The notes under the pieces: model-generated | What the model was told of the DNA's origin: nothing | The model's input: only the letters and a program-made list of their open reading frames with translations | The model's database searches: none | Shown here: positions 1 to 10,315 of the stretch, piece after piece | Layout of the letters: the number at the start of each line of letters is the position of its first letter | Numbering within the stretch: the stretch's first letter is position 1 | Assembly (NCBI GenBank): GCA_019454045.1 | Contig: SKCR01033431.1 | Location: 36,819 to 100,818 of the forward strand | Length of the DNA stretch: 64,000 nucleotides | Direction of reading: 5' to 3' | DNA from: Zanthoxylum bungeanum | Taxonomy: Eukaryota; Streptophyta; Magnoliopsida; Sapindales; Rutaceae | Translations under genes and position numbers: made by a program

Positions 1-618
1 AACAAGGGCTAACAGTTCGGTGGTACTTGCACATTTACCCCTAAAAGGTGTTTTAGGTATTTTGCCTAATAAACAAGATTCGCAGACGTCATATGAATTT
101 GGATCAAATCCGTCCAAGTACCCACTCTTCGAAAATGTGGATATGCGAGTCTTGTTAATGTGTCCCAGACGACAATGCCACATGTAAGTTTCATCTTTGT
201 TACTTAATTTAAGCCTTTTGTTTGTTACGTTATATGTTTGAGATTGATTTATATTGAAAATATAAAGACCATTATTAACATCAGCACTACATATCTCAAT
301 ATCATTTTTATAAACAAAACACTCTGTGTTTCTAAATACAAAAGTATGCCCACATTGGGCTAAACAAGATACAAAAATAATATTCCTAGTTAAACTAGGT
401 ACATAATAACTGTCTGATAAAGTAAGTACATGCCCCGAGGGCAGTTCCAAAATATAAGTCCCAACAGCCAAAACGGCGACTCTAGTCCCATTTCCAACTC
501 GGAGGTCTATCTCTCCTGAAGCCAGTCTCGTGCTAATCTGTAGATCCTGCACATCAGTAAATATATGAGTACTACAACCAGAATCAAAAATCCAATTTTT
601 AAAACTAGAAGTAGACAT
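1..618 (-). pseudogene. Copia protease, GAG-pre-integrase and integrase start (outer copy, partial)
   Basis: An open frame runs from an ATG at 618 to the window edge, about 206 codons. It begins with the Copia aspartic protease signature DSGCSTH, continues into the GAG-pre-integrase zinc-binding block (H-x3-H then C-x2-C, around CESC) and reaches the start of the integrase core (ELLALV). It stays open where the inner copy (7018-7995) has a TAG: here the codon is CAG after TDV. It is part of a gag-pol frame whose gag part upstream is broken, so it would not be made as a normal polyprotein. The remaining integrase, RT and RNase H should lie left of the window. Confidence 0.85.
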
Positions 619-795
619 GTTTATTTCTATAACAAACATACCTGAAGCCGGTGCCTTGCCCGTTTTGATTTCCTTCATGTGCGCCTTGTACTCACGGCAG
701 TCACGCTTCTAGTGACCTTGTTTGCCACACTGTAGGCAGACATCTTGGGATTTGTCATTTTCCTTCCCAGAAGACTTTGATGATTTGGCCTTGCC

Positions 796-798
796 CTT

Positions 799-829
<31 letters not shown>

Positions 830-846
830 TTCTTCTTCTTCTTCTT
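796..846. repeat. (CTT)n microsatellite in gag, outer copy
   Basis: CTT triplets with one ATT interruption. On the coding (minus) strand it gives a lysine-rich run between the gag core and the zinc knuckle. The same run is present in the inner copy at 8171-8224. Confidence 0.9.
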
Positions 847-930
847 TACGCCTCTAGTAGCCTTTGGCCAAGCCTTGGCAGACTGAGATGTCGAAGCGAA
901 GTGTGCCTCATGCTTTTTGTCCTTTAATAG

Positions 931-1439
931 CTATTTTTCCGTTTCATGCAACATTGCCATCAACTCTCCAAGAGTATGGTCTTGGTTCATCATATTATAG
1001 TTCATGATGAACCCGCTCCAGCTGTAAGGAAGAGACTGCAAGATCAAATCTATAGAAGTCTCAACCTCAAGGGTTATGCGTAGCTGACATAACTGTTCGA
1101 TGGCAGCAATCATCTGCGACACATGGTGCTCGACAGATGTACCCTCTGAAATTCGAGAGCAAAAGAGCTTCTTCTGCAATTCATACCTTTGCGATCTAAG
1201 GTTAGATCGATGAAGGTCCTTCAATTTTGCCATCATAGTATAGGGATCCAATCCCTTATTCTGTCGACGAAATTGAGGGGTCATTGCAGCGAGCATGATA
1301 GATTGAATAGTTGAGTTGTCATCGCTATGAGTCTTCCAAAGCTCAAACTCAAGCGGCTGCTCAATTCCGGCTTAGGCCCGATAGGTCTCTCTATCGTATA
1401 GAGCATCTTCTCGCCCCCCAGGAAAATTCTGAGGTTCAT
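931..1439 (-). pseudogene. Copia gag (outer copy, frameshifted)
   Basis: The open part runs from 1296 to 931 (121 codons) and matches the inner gag almost word for word (MMAKLKDLHRSNLRSQRYEL onward). This is the UBN2-type Copia gag that forms the capsid of the cytoplasmic virus-like particle. The first 48 codons are knocked out of frame by loss of one G near 1372, where the inner copy has GGGC and this copy GGC. The frame ends in a TAG at the same codon as in the inner copy, after HETEK. Downstream, between about 620 and 930, lie the lysine run and a CCHC zinc knuckle (C-x2-C-x4-H-x4-C) with a second shared TAG directly after the histidine. Confidence 0.85.
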
Positions 1440-2919
1440 ATCCCAGTCAGGAAACTTCGCACCATTAAAGAGATTTTCTCTTATGATAATGTCTCTAACG
1501 TCGATCTTTCCCGCTATCTTAATTGCATTCTAAAAGCATAATAAGGCGCGAAATAAATAATAACGATATGCGGATGGATATTCAACAATTGTTCGTAGAA
1601 CAAATCTCTCATTTTTCTCTCCCCGGCTAGCACTATTCTAACTTCTACCCAATTACATAATACATTAAAGAAACCTCATTTACATTGAGGGGAATTGGTG
1701 AGAAGAGAATTATAAAGAGTCAAGAGATAAAGGCTGGACACGCAGGTCCAATTTAATAAATTCTAAATTTATTACAACAATTTCCAAAATTACTCTCACC
1801 CATCTAATATCCATCTGATATACATTATTCATACAATACATCCATGTATTCACACAAAGCATGTTATTCAATCAATCTAATCCAATTAATTAATCTTTGA
1901 ATTAAGTGATCATCCAATGTTCAAACAACGATTTGATTTGCGCGAGTCCAACTCGTTTAAGAATAAGTACTCAAAGTGCGTATTCTTAAATTATATTGAA
2001 CTACAATTTTAAATCCAATTTAATTTGTATTCAATACTAATTCTCATTTAATTCCAAATTAAATAATTACACCTTTTTAATGTGCCATTTAGACTTAGAT
2101 TCGAAATCCAATCTTAATGGGTCTCAAAGGCCCAATTAACATCCAATGTCAATTTAATTAAAGACCAATGGGCTTTTAACTAATTTCTTAAGGCATGGAC
2201 TTTGGCAACCAAAGCCCAATAAGGAATCACCCTTTGCCATAAAATTAATTTTGGCTCATTAGGCCCAATTAAATATTAAAAGGCCCATTTATTATATTTG
2301 GACTTTATGGAATGGTTTTAGGCCCAATTCGGATCCAATCCAATTGTCATAAACCAACTTGGCCCAACCAAGCCTATAAGGCCAAAATATAACATCAATA
2401 GCCCAATTCCAAATTAAAGACTAATTTATTAAATTACAATATTCCAAATATCATAATTTTTAATTAAAGTGTATAGCCATAATTAATTAGTTAAATTAAC
2501 ATTTCCAAAACACCAATTTAATTAATTAATCATGCTTTATCATTTTCAATACATGTCCAACATAATTGAAGCAAAATCAACTCATAACATGCTTCTATTG
2601 CTCACGGTTTTCATGCATTTTTTCATCAATTTTAATTTCAATCCAACTAAATAACAAATCAATATATCTCATGCATTTTAAACACATCCAATAGTCTAAA
2701 AATCAAAAAACACAATGAGCTACAATGGTTCAAATTTTCGGCCATGTCAACAAATTTGGGGACAATTAATCTAATCAATTTTTTTCAAAATTAATCTTGC
2801 ATAACTCTAAGTTATCATAATCTAAGCATAACCAAATATTCAATTTGAAGATATCATGCTCAAATCACAAAATCCCCAAAATAAAGTCTATGAACCCTAA
2901 TCCATTTCATGCTTAATTT
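1440..2919 (-). other. Copia leader between PBS and gag (outer copy)
   Basis: About 1.5 kb of AT-rich sequence without a convincing reading frame. It is an unusually long untranslated leader, near-identical to 8818-10301 and recognisably related to 44933-46860 of element I. It contains repeated 'ggcccaatt'-like words. No separate gene is seen. Confidence 0.7.
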
Positions 2920-2932
2920 GGCTCTGATACCA
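2920..2932 (-). promoter_or_regulatory. Primer-binding site, initiator tRNA-Met type (intact)
   Basis: Minus strand reads TGGTATCAGAGCC directly inside the LTR, the standard plant Copia site complementary to the 3' end of initiator methionine tRNA. It belongs to the outer internal copy. Confidence 0.9.
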
Positions 2933-2933
2933 T

Positions 2934-4893
2934 TATTGAGTTCTCCTAGAACATGCCAAGGATCTATTAAGCATAAAATTGTTTGAATTAACAAAGTAAG
3001 TTGCGGAAAAATACTCACTTTGATCGGCTAAGTAGGATGTGGAGATAACAAAAATTTTGACCTCCTTTGTGTAGTGCTCCAAGCTCTCCTTTGTATGAAT
3101 GGTTTGGCTCCAAGGTTGATCTTTGAATTCCAAACTCAAGGGGATAGTTTCTCTATCACCTTTGTAGACCCTTTTAAGTGCTAGCTTTGGAAGAAATTGC
3201 AACAAAAATCTTCCTATGTCAAGAAGCAACTCTCGGCAATTGAAGATGAGAGGAGAGGGAAGGTTTTCACGCCAAAAGCAAGAAGAGAGAATTAGTGATG
3301 TGTTTCAATTTTGTTTTATGTACATTTGATTTTAAAAATCAAAAACCATTTACAAAAGTCAAGTAGGTAAAAGTCCTTCACAAGTCTAACTTGTGTAACT
3401 TACAAGTTACCAACTAATATGCTCACTAACTTCTATCACCATAAAGTAAATAGTTGACTAGTGATGTGACTTGATGTGGGTCCCACTTAATTCAAAATCC
3501 GAGTGGGCCCGCAAAACACATATCGGGCTCGGGTTCATTAATTCCGAATTAAAGAATTTTCCGTTGCGGCGTAATTAAATCAAATTTAATTAAATAATAA
3601 TGTCTCACAAAATTATTACGAAAGTCGCTCGCGAATTAATTCTAAATTAATTCATTCGCCCGAATTAAAATCCAATTTTAATTCCGCTTTGAAATCTAAT
3701 TTCATTTAATATATCGAATATATTATTTAATCGATTAATTCCAAATTAATCGTTCTCTCTCCATTAATTGAATTTTATCGCAAATAAATTCTTTCCGCAA
3801 TTAATCCTAGATTAATTTTCTCTATCTCATAATTAATCCGAGATTAATTCTGTTCGAGTCATACGTCATCGGTGAAACTTCGGGAAGCGACCCATGAGAT
3901 CCCTTGATCTGTTGACAGTAAATCCGGTCGTCGAACCTTCTGAATACGTGCGTACCTCGTACCACGTCCCTACAGATTTACAAGACATGGTTGGCTTCTA
4001 GCAAAGCACCGTGCCTACCCAATTCTCTAGAAATATTCTTTCAGGAATATATAATATATATCAAGCGTAGTATACCAAGTATTGCGTATTATGATCCAGT
4101 ATCTGATGTCACATGCTAGGCTGGGGCTGGAATAGTGTCTGCCCCGTACGAAGTATATATCGGATCACTAGCAACTCGTCTCTTTAATCGGATAATCATG
4201 ACCTTGTCATATCATCCTGATAGTTGCAATATATTAGAGTACCAGTTATGTATCCCTGCGTGATCATCATCTCCATATGACTGAAGTGATACTTCCATCT
4301 TGACATCACACCCAATACACTACGATTCTCAATAAACCCAGAAGAGGCGTACACAGAACCTGTTAAAACCCTGGACGACCAAAACCAAAGCGTATTAATT
4401 GTCACAAGTATTAGCGATGCAAGTCTCAGGTTAATACCAAATACACATACCCTGATCCAGATTCCCATAGACACATAGTCATACTACCAATGGGATTCCG
4501 AGGGGTCTATCCAGAGCGAAGCTGTTTCCATACCATCGGTAAACAGAACCTCCTATTACACTTGCATGATTATCCAATACCCAAATATATGAGAACTATG
4601 TCGTTACGCTTCCATAACGCGCATAAGTGTAATACTAGCCTATTCCGCATTATCGATGTCCAGTCTCGATAATACTACAACTAGGGATATTTAATGATTA
4701 AACCTTTAGTGGATTGATATTATCTCATATCTTATAATCCGGAACTAATCATAATGACTTTTATCATTTCTATATTTAAGTAATCTAATTAAAAAATGAT
4801 AAAATGACAATTTCCTTTGTCACATAGTTAATTTGTACAAAAACCACAATGTCTTTTACAAATAGTGACGCTATGGGTCATAATTGTCCAACA
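2934..4893 (-). repeat. Copia LTR shared by both tandem units
   Basis: 1960 bp, the same length as the LTR at 10316-12275. On the minus strand it begins TGTTGGACAATTATGACC and ends CTCAATA, where the other copy keeps CTCAACA, so the terminal TG..CA is damaged here. It is near-identical to the other LTR over about 2934-3830 but much more diverged over about 3850-4700. Short frames inside it (2933-3229, 4196-4474, 4490-4672) are LTR sequence and not genes. Confidence 0.92.
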
Positions 4894-4904
4894 ATCTCCC
4901 ACTT
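4894..4904 (-). promoter_or_regulatory. Polypurine tract of Copia A
   Basis: Minus strand reads AAGTGGGAGAT immediately before the LTR start TGTTGG, the usual plus-strand primer for Copia reverse transcription. Confidence 0.85.
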
Positions 4905-4952
4905 GGCCTATAGCCAGTCACTCAAGTATCTAACACCTGAACTATATACATG

Positions 4953-5432
4953 TCACTCAAACTTTTGGTGAGGAATAGATTTCGTCAGTGGATCTGCAAT
5001 GTTGTCATCTGATGAGACCTTCTTGATCTTCACATCGCCACGATGTATCATCTCACGAATCAGATGGTAACATCGAAGTACATGCTTGAATCTTTGATGA
5101 GACCGAGGTTCCTTAGCCTGCGCTATAGCCCCGTTATTGTCACAATACAATGGAACGGGCTCAACTGCTAACAGAACTACTCCTAATCCAATTAGGAATT
5201 TAAGGATCCAAACTGCCTCTTTTGTTGCCTCAGCTGCAGCGATGTATTCCGCTTCTGTTGTTGAATCGGCAATAGTATATGGCTTGGAAGATTTCCAGCT
5301 TACTGCTCCGTTGTTCAAACAAAATATGTACCCGGATTGCGACTTACAGTCATCTTTATCGGTTTGGAAACTTGCATCAGTAAATCCAGTTACCTCAAAT
5401 TCTCCATCTCCATATATTAAGAACACATCCAT
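4953..5432 (-). pseudogene. Copia RNase H (inner copy)
   Basis: 159 codons of the RNase H that removes genomic RNA during reverse transcription. All family landmarks are visible: TDASF with the first catalytic Asp, QSGYIF, DSTTEAEYIA with the catalytic Glu, CDNNGAIA with the second Asp, and the C-terminal IADPLTKSIP. The domain looks intact, but a stop (TGA at 5472-5474) and another just before this frame's ATG separate it from the RT upstream. It ends about 50 bp before the polypurine tract, the normal place. This is the best preserved domain of element A. Confidence 0.9.
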
Positions 5433-5471
5433 AGTTCATCTAAGATACTTAAGGATGTTCTTAACCACAAC

Positions 5472-6026
5472 TCAGTGACCATCACCTGGATCAGCCTGAT
5501 AGCGACTACACATGCTCAAAGCATAGGAGACATCAGGTCGCGTAAATATCATGGCATACATGATCGATCCGACTGCAGAAGCGAACAGGATCCTACTCAT
5601 GTTGTCTCTCTCATCTTGAGTTTTAGGACACGTGTCCTTAGATAGAGTGACGCCATGTGACACTGGCAACAGTCCCCTCTTATACTGTTCCATGTTGAAT
5701 CTCTTCAACACTTTGTCAATATATGTGCTCTGGGAGAGTCCAAGAGCATTTCTAGATCTATCCCGGTAGATCTTTATTCCTAGAATAAAGGCTGCTTCTC
5801 CCAGATCTTTCATGGAGAATTTTAACGAAAGCCAAGCTTTCACCGATTGTAGCATGGGAAAGTCATTACCAATAAGCAATACATCATCAATGTAAAGGAC
5901 AATGAATGTCAGTGCACTCCCACTAACCTTGTTATATACATAAGGATCATATTCGTTTTGAACGAAATCATATTCTTTTTTGATCTCATCAAAACGTTGG
6001 TTCCAAGAACGCGATGCTTGCTTCAA
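5472..6026 (-). pseudogene. Copia reverse transcriptase (inner copy, C-terminal two thirds)
   Basis: 184 open codons with the catalytic YIDDVLLIG motif, then the conserved MKDLGEA, ILGIKIYRDRS and LSQSTYI blocks and the thumb/connection sequence VGSIMYAM and RPDVSYALS. Wording fits the Tork/Angela group. The RT N-terminus lies upstream in 6027-6619 but is broken by stops and frameshifts. The frame ends in a stop after GDGH, where the family usually has a Trp (GHW), so TGG to TGA is the likely change. Synthesis of cDNA from the particle RNA would be its role, but it cannot be made as a fusion from this copy. Confidence 0.9.
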
Positions 6027-7017
6027 TCCATAAATGGATCGATTTAACTTGCAAACCTTGTTTGCATGTTTGGTACGACAAAACCGTCAGACTATTGTAT
6101 ATAAACATCATCCAAAATGTTTCCGTTAAGGAAAGCGGTTTTGACGTCTATCTGTCATATTTCATAATCAAAATATGCAACAATAGCAAGCATTATCTGA
6201 ATGGATTTAATCATGGCAACAGATGAAGATGTTTCGTCATAATCGAAACCATATCATTGACGATACCATTTCATTACAAGCCTAGCTTTGTACGTTTGTA
6301 TGTTGCCATCCATGCCAATCTTCTTCTTGAAGACCCATTTGCAACCAATAGGCTATATGCCTTCTGGTGCATCAACCAGTGTCCAAACTTGGTTGGTGTA
6401 CATGGAATCCATTTTGGACTTCATGGCTTCTTGCCATAAAGCAGAGTCGATACCTTGTATCGCTTCCTCATACGTAGCCATTTCGTCTTCCTCAATAAGA
6501 TTAATATCTACATGAGGTGAGATCAGAAATCCATACCTCTCAGGTTGTTTTCTGACTCTCTCCGATCTACACGGTTCTTGTGTATTCTAAGATTGTGGTA
6601 CAGTCTCATCCTTGATGAACTATTCGTGTTCCGTTAAGGAATCGGTGCGAGGAACAGTATCACTCTGATTTTCATCGAGTTCTACTTTCCTCCCACTTAC
6701 CACTGCATTTAGGAATTCATTCTCAAGGAAAACCGCATGTAGAGCAACAAATACTTTGTTCTCTTGTGGGTTGTAGAAGTAATATCCTTTGGTTTCCCTA
6801 GGATAACCTACAAATATACACTTATCCGATTTGGGTTCTAGTTTGGTACCATCCAAACGTTTAACGTATGCCCAGCAACCCCAAATCTTCAGGAATGAGA
6901 AATCTGGTTACTTTCCTCTCAATATTTCATATGGAGTCTGTTGAAAGACTTTGACGGAACCTTATTCAAAATAAGTATTGCATTGTTCAATGCATATCCC
7001 CAGACGGAAATTGGTAG
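6027..7017 (-). pseudogene. Copia integrase C-terminus and RT N-terminus, decayed (inner copy)
   Basis: Homology continues between the integrase core and RT but in pieces. The largest open piece (6856-6620) holds the post-integrase block KCIFVGYPRETKGYYFYNP, typical of Copia polyproteins just downstream of integrase. The stretch 6619-6027 keeps recognisable RT N-terminal wording but contains several stops. Forward-strand frames in this interval (6014-6226, 6257-6439, 6288-6515) are antisense shadows. Confidence 0.8.
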
Positions 7018-7995
7018 CTATGTGCGACTCATCATCGACCTTACCATTTCCAACAAAGTTTGATTTCTCTGTTCGGACACACAGTTTAATTGAAATGTTC
7101 CGGGAGGATTCCACTGTGAAAGAATACCATATTCTTTCAAGTAATCGAGAAACTCATTGCTTAAGTATTCTCCACCACGGTTAGACCGTAATGTTTTAAT
7201 ACTTTTACTGGTCTGTTTTTCTACTTCGTGTTGAAACTCTTTGAATTTCTCAAAGGTTTCAAACTTGTGTCTCATAAGATACACATAACCATAACGCGAT
7301 GCATCATCCGTAAAGGTTACGAAGTATTCATATCCACCTCTAGCCTGGCTAGACATGAGCCCACATACGTCACTATGAACAAGGGCTAACAGTTCGGTGG
7401 TACTTGCACATTTACCCCTAAAAGGTGTTTTAGGTATTTTGCCTAATAAACAAGATTCGCAGACGTCATATGAATTTGGATCAAATCCGTCCAAGTACCC
7501 ACTCTTCGAAAATGTGGATATGCGAGTCTTGTTAATGTGTCCCAGACTACAATGCCACATGTAAGTTTCATCTTTGTTACTTAATTTAAGCCTTTTGTTT
7601 GTTACGTTATATGTTTGAGATTGATTTATATTCAAAATATAAAGACCATTATTAACATCAGCACTACATATCTCAATATCATTTTTATAAACAAAACACT
7701 CTGTGTTTCTAAATACAAAAGTATGCCCACATTGGGCTAAACAAGATACAAAAATAATATTCCTAGTTAAACTAGGTACATAATAACTGTCTGATAAATT
7801 AAGTACATGCCCCGAGGGCAGTTCCAAAATATAGGTCCCAACAGCCAAAACGGCGACTCTAGTCCCATTTCCAACTCGGAGGTCTATCTCTCCTGAAGAT
7901 AGTCTCGTGCTAATCTGTAGATCCTACACATCAGTAAATATATGAGTACTACAACCAGAATCAAAAATCCAATTTTTAAAACTAGAAGCAGACAT
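7018..7995 (-). pseudogene. Copia protease, GAG-pre-integrase and integrase core (inner copy)
   Basis: Starts at an ATG at 7995. Protease signature DSGCSTH comes first; a TAG at 7924-7926 then interrupts it, where the outer copy has CAG. From 7848 the frame is open for 276 codons: GAG-pre-integrase (MWHCSLGHINKTR, then CESC) and the rve integrase core. The core keeps the first Asp (HSDVCG) and the Glu (GGEYLSNEF), but the middle catalytic Asp region reads RSNRGGEY, so the expected RSDRGGEY Asp is Asn. The family normally needs all three acidic residues to insert cDNA, so this integrase should be inactive even without the stops. It ends in a stop after VRSMMSRT. Confidence 0.9.
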
Positions 7996-8175
7996 GTTTA
8001 TTTCTATAACAAACATACCTGAAGCCGGTGCCTTGCCCGTTTTGATTTCCTTCATGTGCGCCTTGTACTCACGGCAGTCACGCTTCTAGTGACCTTGTTT
8101 GCCACACTGTAGGCAGACATCTTGGGATTTGTCATTTTCCTTCCCAGAAGACTTTGATGATTTGGCCTTGCCCTT

Positions 8176-8206
<31 letters not shown>

Positions 8207-8307
8207 TTCTTCTTCTTCTTCTTTACGCCTCTAGTAGCCTTTGGCCAAGCCTTGGCAGACTGAGATGTCGAAGCGAAGTGTGCCTCATGCTTTTTGTCCT
8301 TTAATAG
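7996..8307 (-). pseudogene. Copia gag C-terminus: lysine run and zinc knuckle (inner copy)
   Basis: Between the gag TAG and the protease the same frame continues through LLKDKKHEAHFAS, a lysine-rich stretch encoded by a (CTT)n tract on the plus strand (8171-8224), and a CCHC knuckle (CLQCGKQGH-stop-KRDC). The stop sits where an aromatic residue is usual, so the RNA-binding motif is otherwise complete. The same stop is in the outer copy. Confidence 0.8.
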
Positions 8308-8817
8308 CTATTTTTCCGTTTCATGCAACATTGCCATCAACTCTCCAAGAGTATGGTCTTGGTTCATCATATTATAGTTCATGATGAACCCGCTCCAGCT
8401 GTAAGGAAGAGACTGCAAGATCAAATCTATAGAAGTCTCAACCTCAAGGGTTATGCGTAGCTGACATAACTGTTCGATGGCAGCAATCATCTGCGACACA
8501 TGGTGCTCGACAGATGTACCCTCTGAAATTCGAGAGCAAAAGAGCTTCTTCTGCAATTCATACCTTTGCGATCTAAGGTTAGATCGATGAAGGTCCTTCA
8601 ATTTTGCCATCATAGTATAGGGATCCAATCCCTTATTCTGTCGACGAAATTGAGGGGTCATTGCAGCGAGCATGATAGATTGAATAGTTGAGTTGTCATC
8701 GCTATGAGTCTTCCAAAGCTCAAACTCAAGCGGCTGCTCAATTCCGGGCTTAGGCCCGATAGGTCTCTCTATCGTATAGAGCATCTTCTCGCCCCCCAGG
8801 AAAATTCTGAGGTTCAT
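8308..8817 (-). pseudogene. Copia gag core (inner copy)
   Basis: 169 open codons from ATG at 8817. UBN2-type Copia gag: LEFELWKTHSDDN near residue 32-44, SIMLAAMTPQF, then MMAKLKDLH and LPYSWSGFIMNYN, ending at HETEK-TAG. Typical full gags run on through a zinc knuckle, which here lies beyond the TAG in the same frame. The N-terminus is probably longer, since Copia gags usually begin with an LDGTNFxxW block and here only MNLRIFLGGEKML precedes the conserved part; upstream decay is likely. The frame was kept open here while the outer copy lost one base. Confidence 0.85.
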
Positions 8818-10301
8818 ATCCCAGTCAGGAAACTTCGCACCATTAAAGAGATTTTCTCTTATGATAATGTCTCTAACGTCGATCTTTCCCGCTATCTTAA
8901 TTGCATTCTAAAAGCATAATAAGGCGCGAAATAAATAATAACGATATGCGGATGGATATTCAACAATTGTTCGTAGAACAAATCTCTCATTTTTCTCTCC
9001 CCGGCTAGCACTATTCTAACTTCTACCCAATTACATAATACATTAAAGAAACCTCATTTACATTGAGGGGAATTGGTGAGAAGAGAATTATAAAGAGTCA
9101 AGAGATAAAGGCTGGACACGCAGGTCCAATTTAATAAATTCTAAATTTATTACAACAATTTCCAAAATTACTCTCACCCATCTAATATCCATCTGATATA
9201 CATTATTCATACAATACATCCATGTATTCACACAAAGCATGTTATTCAATCAATCTAATCCAATTAATTAATCTTTGAATTAAGTGATCATCCAATGTTC
9301 AAACAACGATTTGATTTGCGCGAGTCCAACTCGTTTAAGAATAAGTACTCAAAGTGCGTATTCTTAAATTATATTGAACTACAATTTTAAATCCAATTTA
9401 ATTTGTATTCAATACTAATTCTCATTTAATTCCAAATTAAATAATTACACCTTTTTAATGTGCCATTTAGACTTAGATTCGAAATCCAATCTTAATGGGT
9501 CTCAAAGGCCCAATTAACATCCAATGTCAATTTAATTAAAGACCAATGGGCTTTTAACTAATTTCTTAAGGCATGGACTTTGGCAACCAAAGCCCAATAA
9601 GGAATCACCCTTTGCCATAAAATTAATTTTGGCTCATTAGGCCCAATTAAATATTTAAAAGGCCCATTTATTATATTTGGACTTTATGGAATGGTTTTAG
9701 GCCCAATTCGGATCCAATCCAATTGTCATAAACCAACTTGGCCCAACCAAGCCTATAAGGCCAAAATATAACATCAATAGCCCAATTCCAAATTAAAGAC
9801 TAATTTATTAAATTACAATATTCCAAATATCATAATTTTTAATTAAAGTGTATAGCCATAATTAATTAGTTAAATTAACATTTCGAAAACACCAATTTAA
9901 TTAATTAATCATGCTTTATCATTTTCAATACATGTCCAACATAATTGAATCAAAATCAACTCATAACATGCTTATATTGCTCACAATTTTCATGCATTTT
10001 TTCATCAATTTTGATTTCAATCCAACTAAATAACAAATCAATATAACTCATGCATTTTAAACACATCCAATAGTCTAAAAATCAAAAAACAAAATGAGCT
10101 ACAATGGTTCAAATTTTCGGCCATGTCAACAAATTTGGGGACAATTAATCTAATCAATTTTTTTTTTCAAAATTAATCTTGCATAACTCTAAGTTATCAT
10201 AATCTAAGCATAACCAAATATTCAATTTGAAGATATCATGCTCAAATCACAAAATCTCCAAAATAAAGTCTATGAACCCTAATCCATTTCATGTTTAATT
10301 T
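8818..10301 (-). other. Copia leader between PBS and gag (inner copy)
   Basis: Near-identical to 1440-2919. AT-rich, no credible coding frame. The small plus-strand frame at 8704-8919 overlaps gag antisense and is not a gene. Confidence 0.7.
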
Positions 10302-10314
10302 GGCTCCGGTCCCA
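10302..10314 (-). promoter_or_regulatory. Primer-binding site, mutated
   Basis: Minus strand reads TGGGACCGGAGCC, against TGGTATCAGAGCC at 2920-2932. Three changes lie inside the tRNA-pairing stretch, so priming from the 5' LTR of the inner unit should be impaired. Confidence 0.8.
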
Positions 10315-10315
10315 T

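Noticed and set aside
2933..3229. 98-codon minus-strand frame at an LTR edge, echoed at 10279-10464
   Set aside because: It lies in the LTR/PBS area and is kept only because the LTR is duplicated; no domain.
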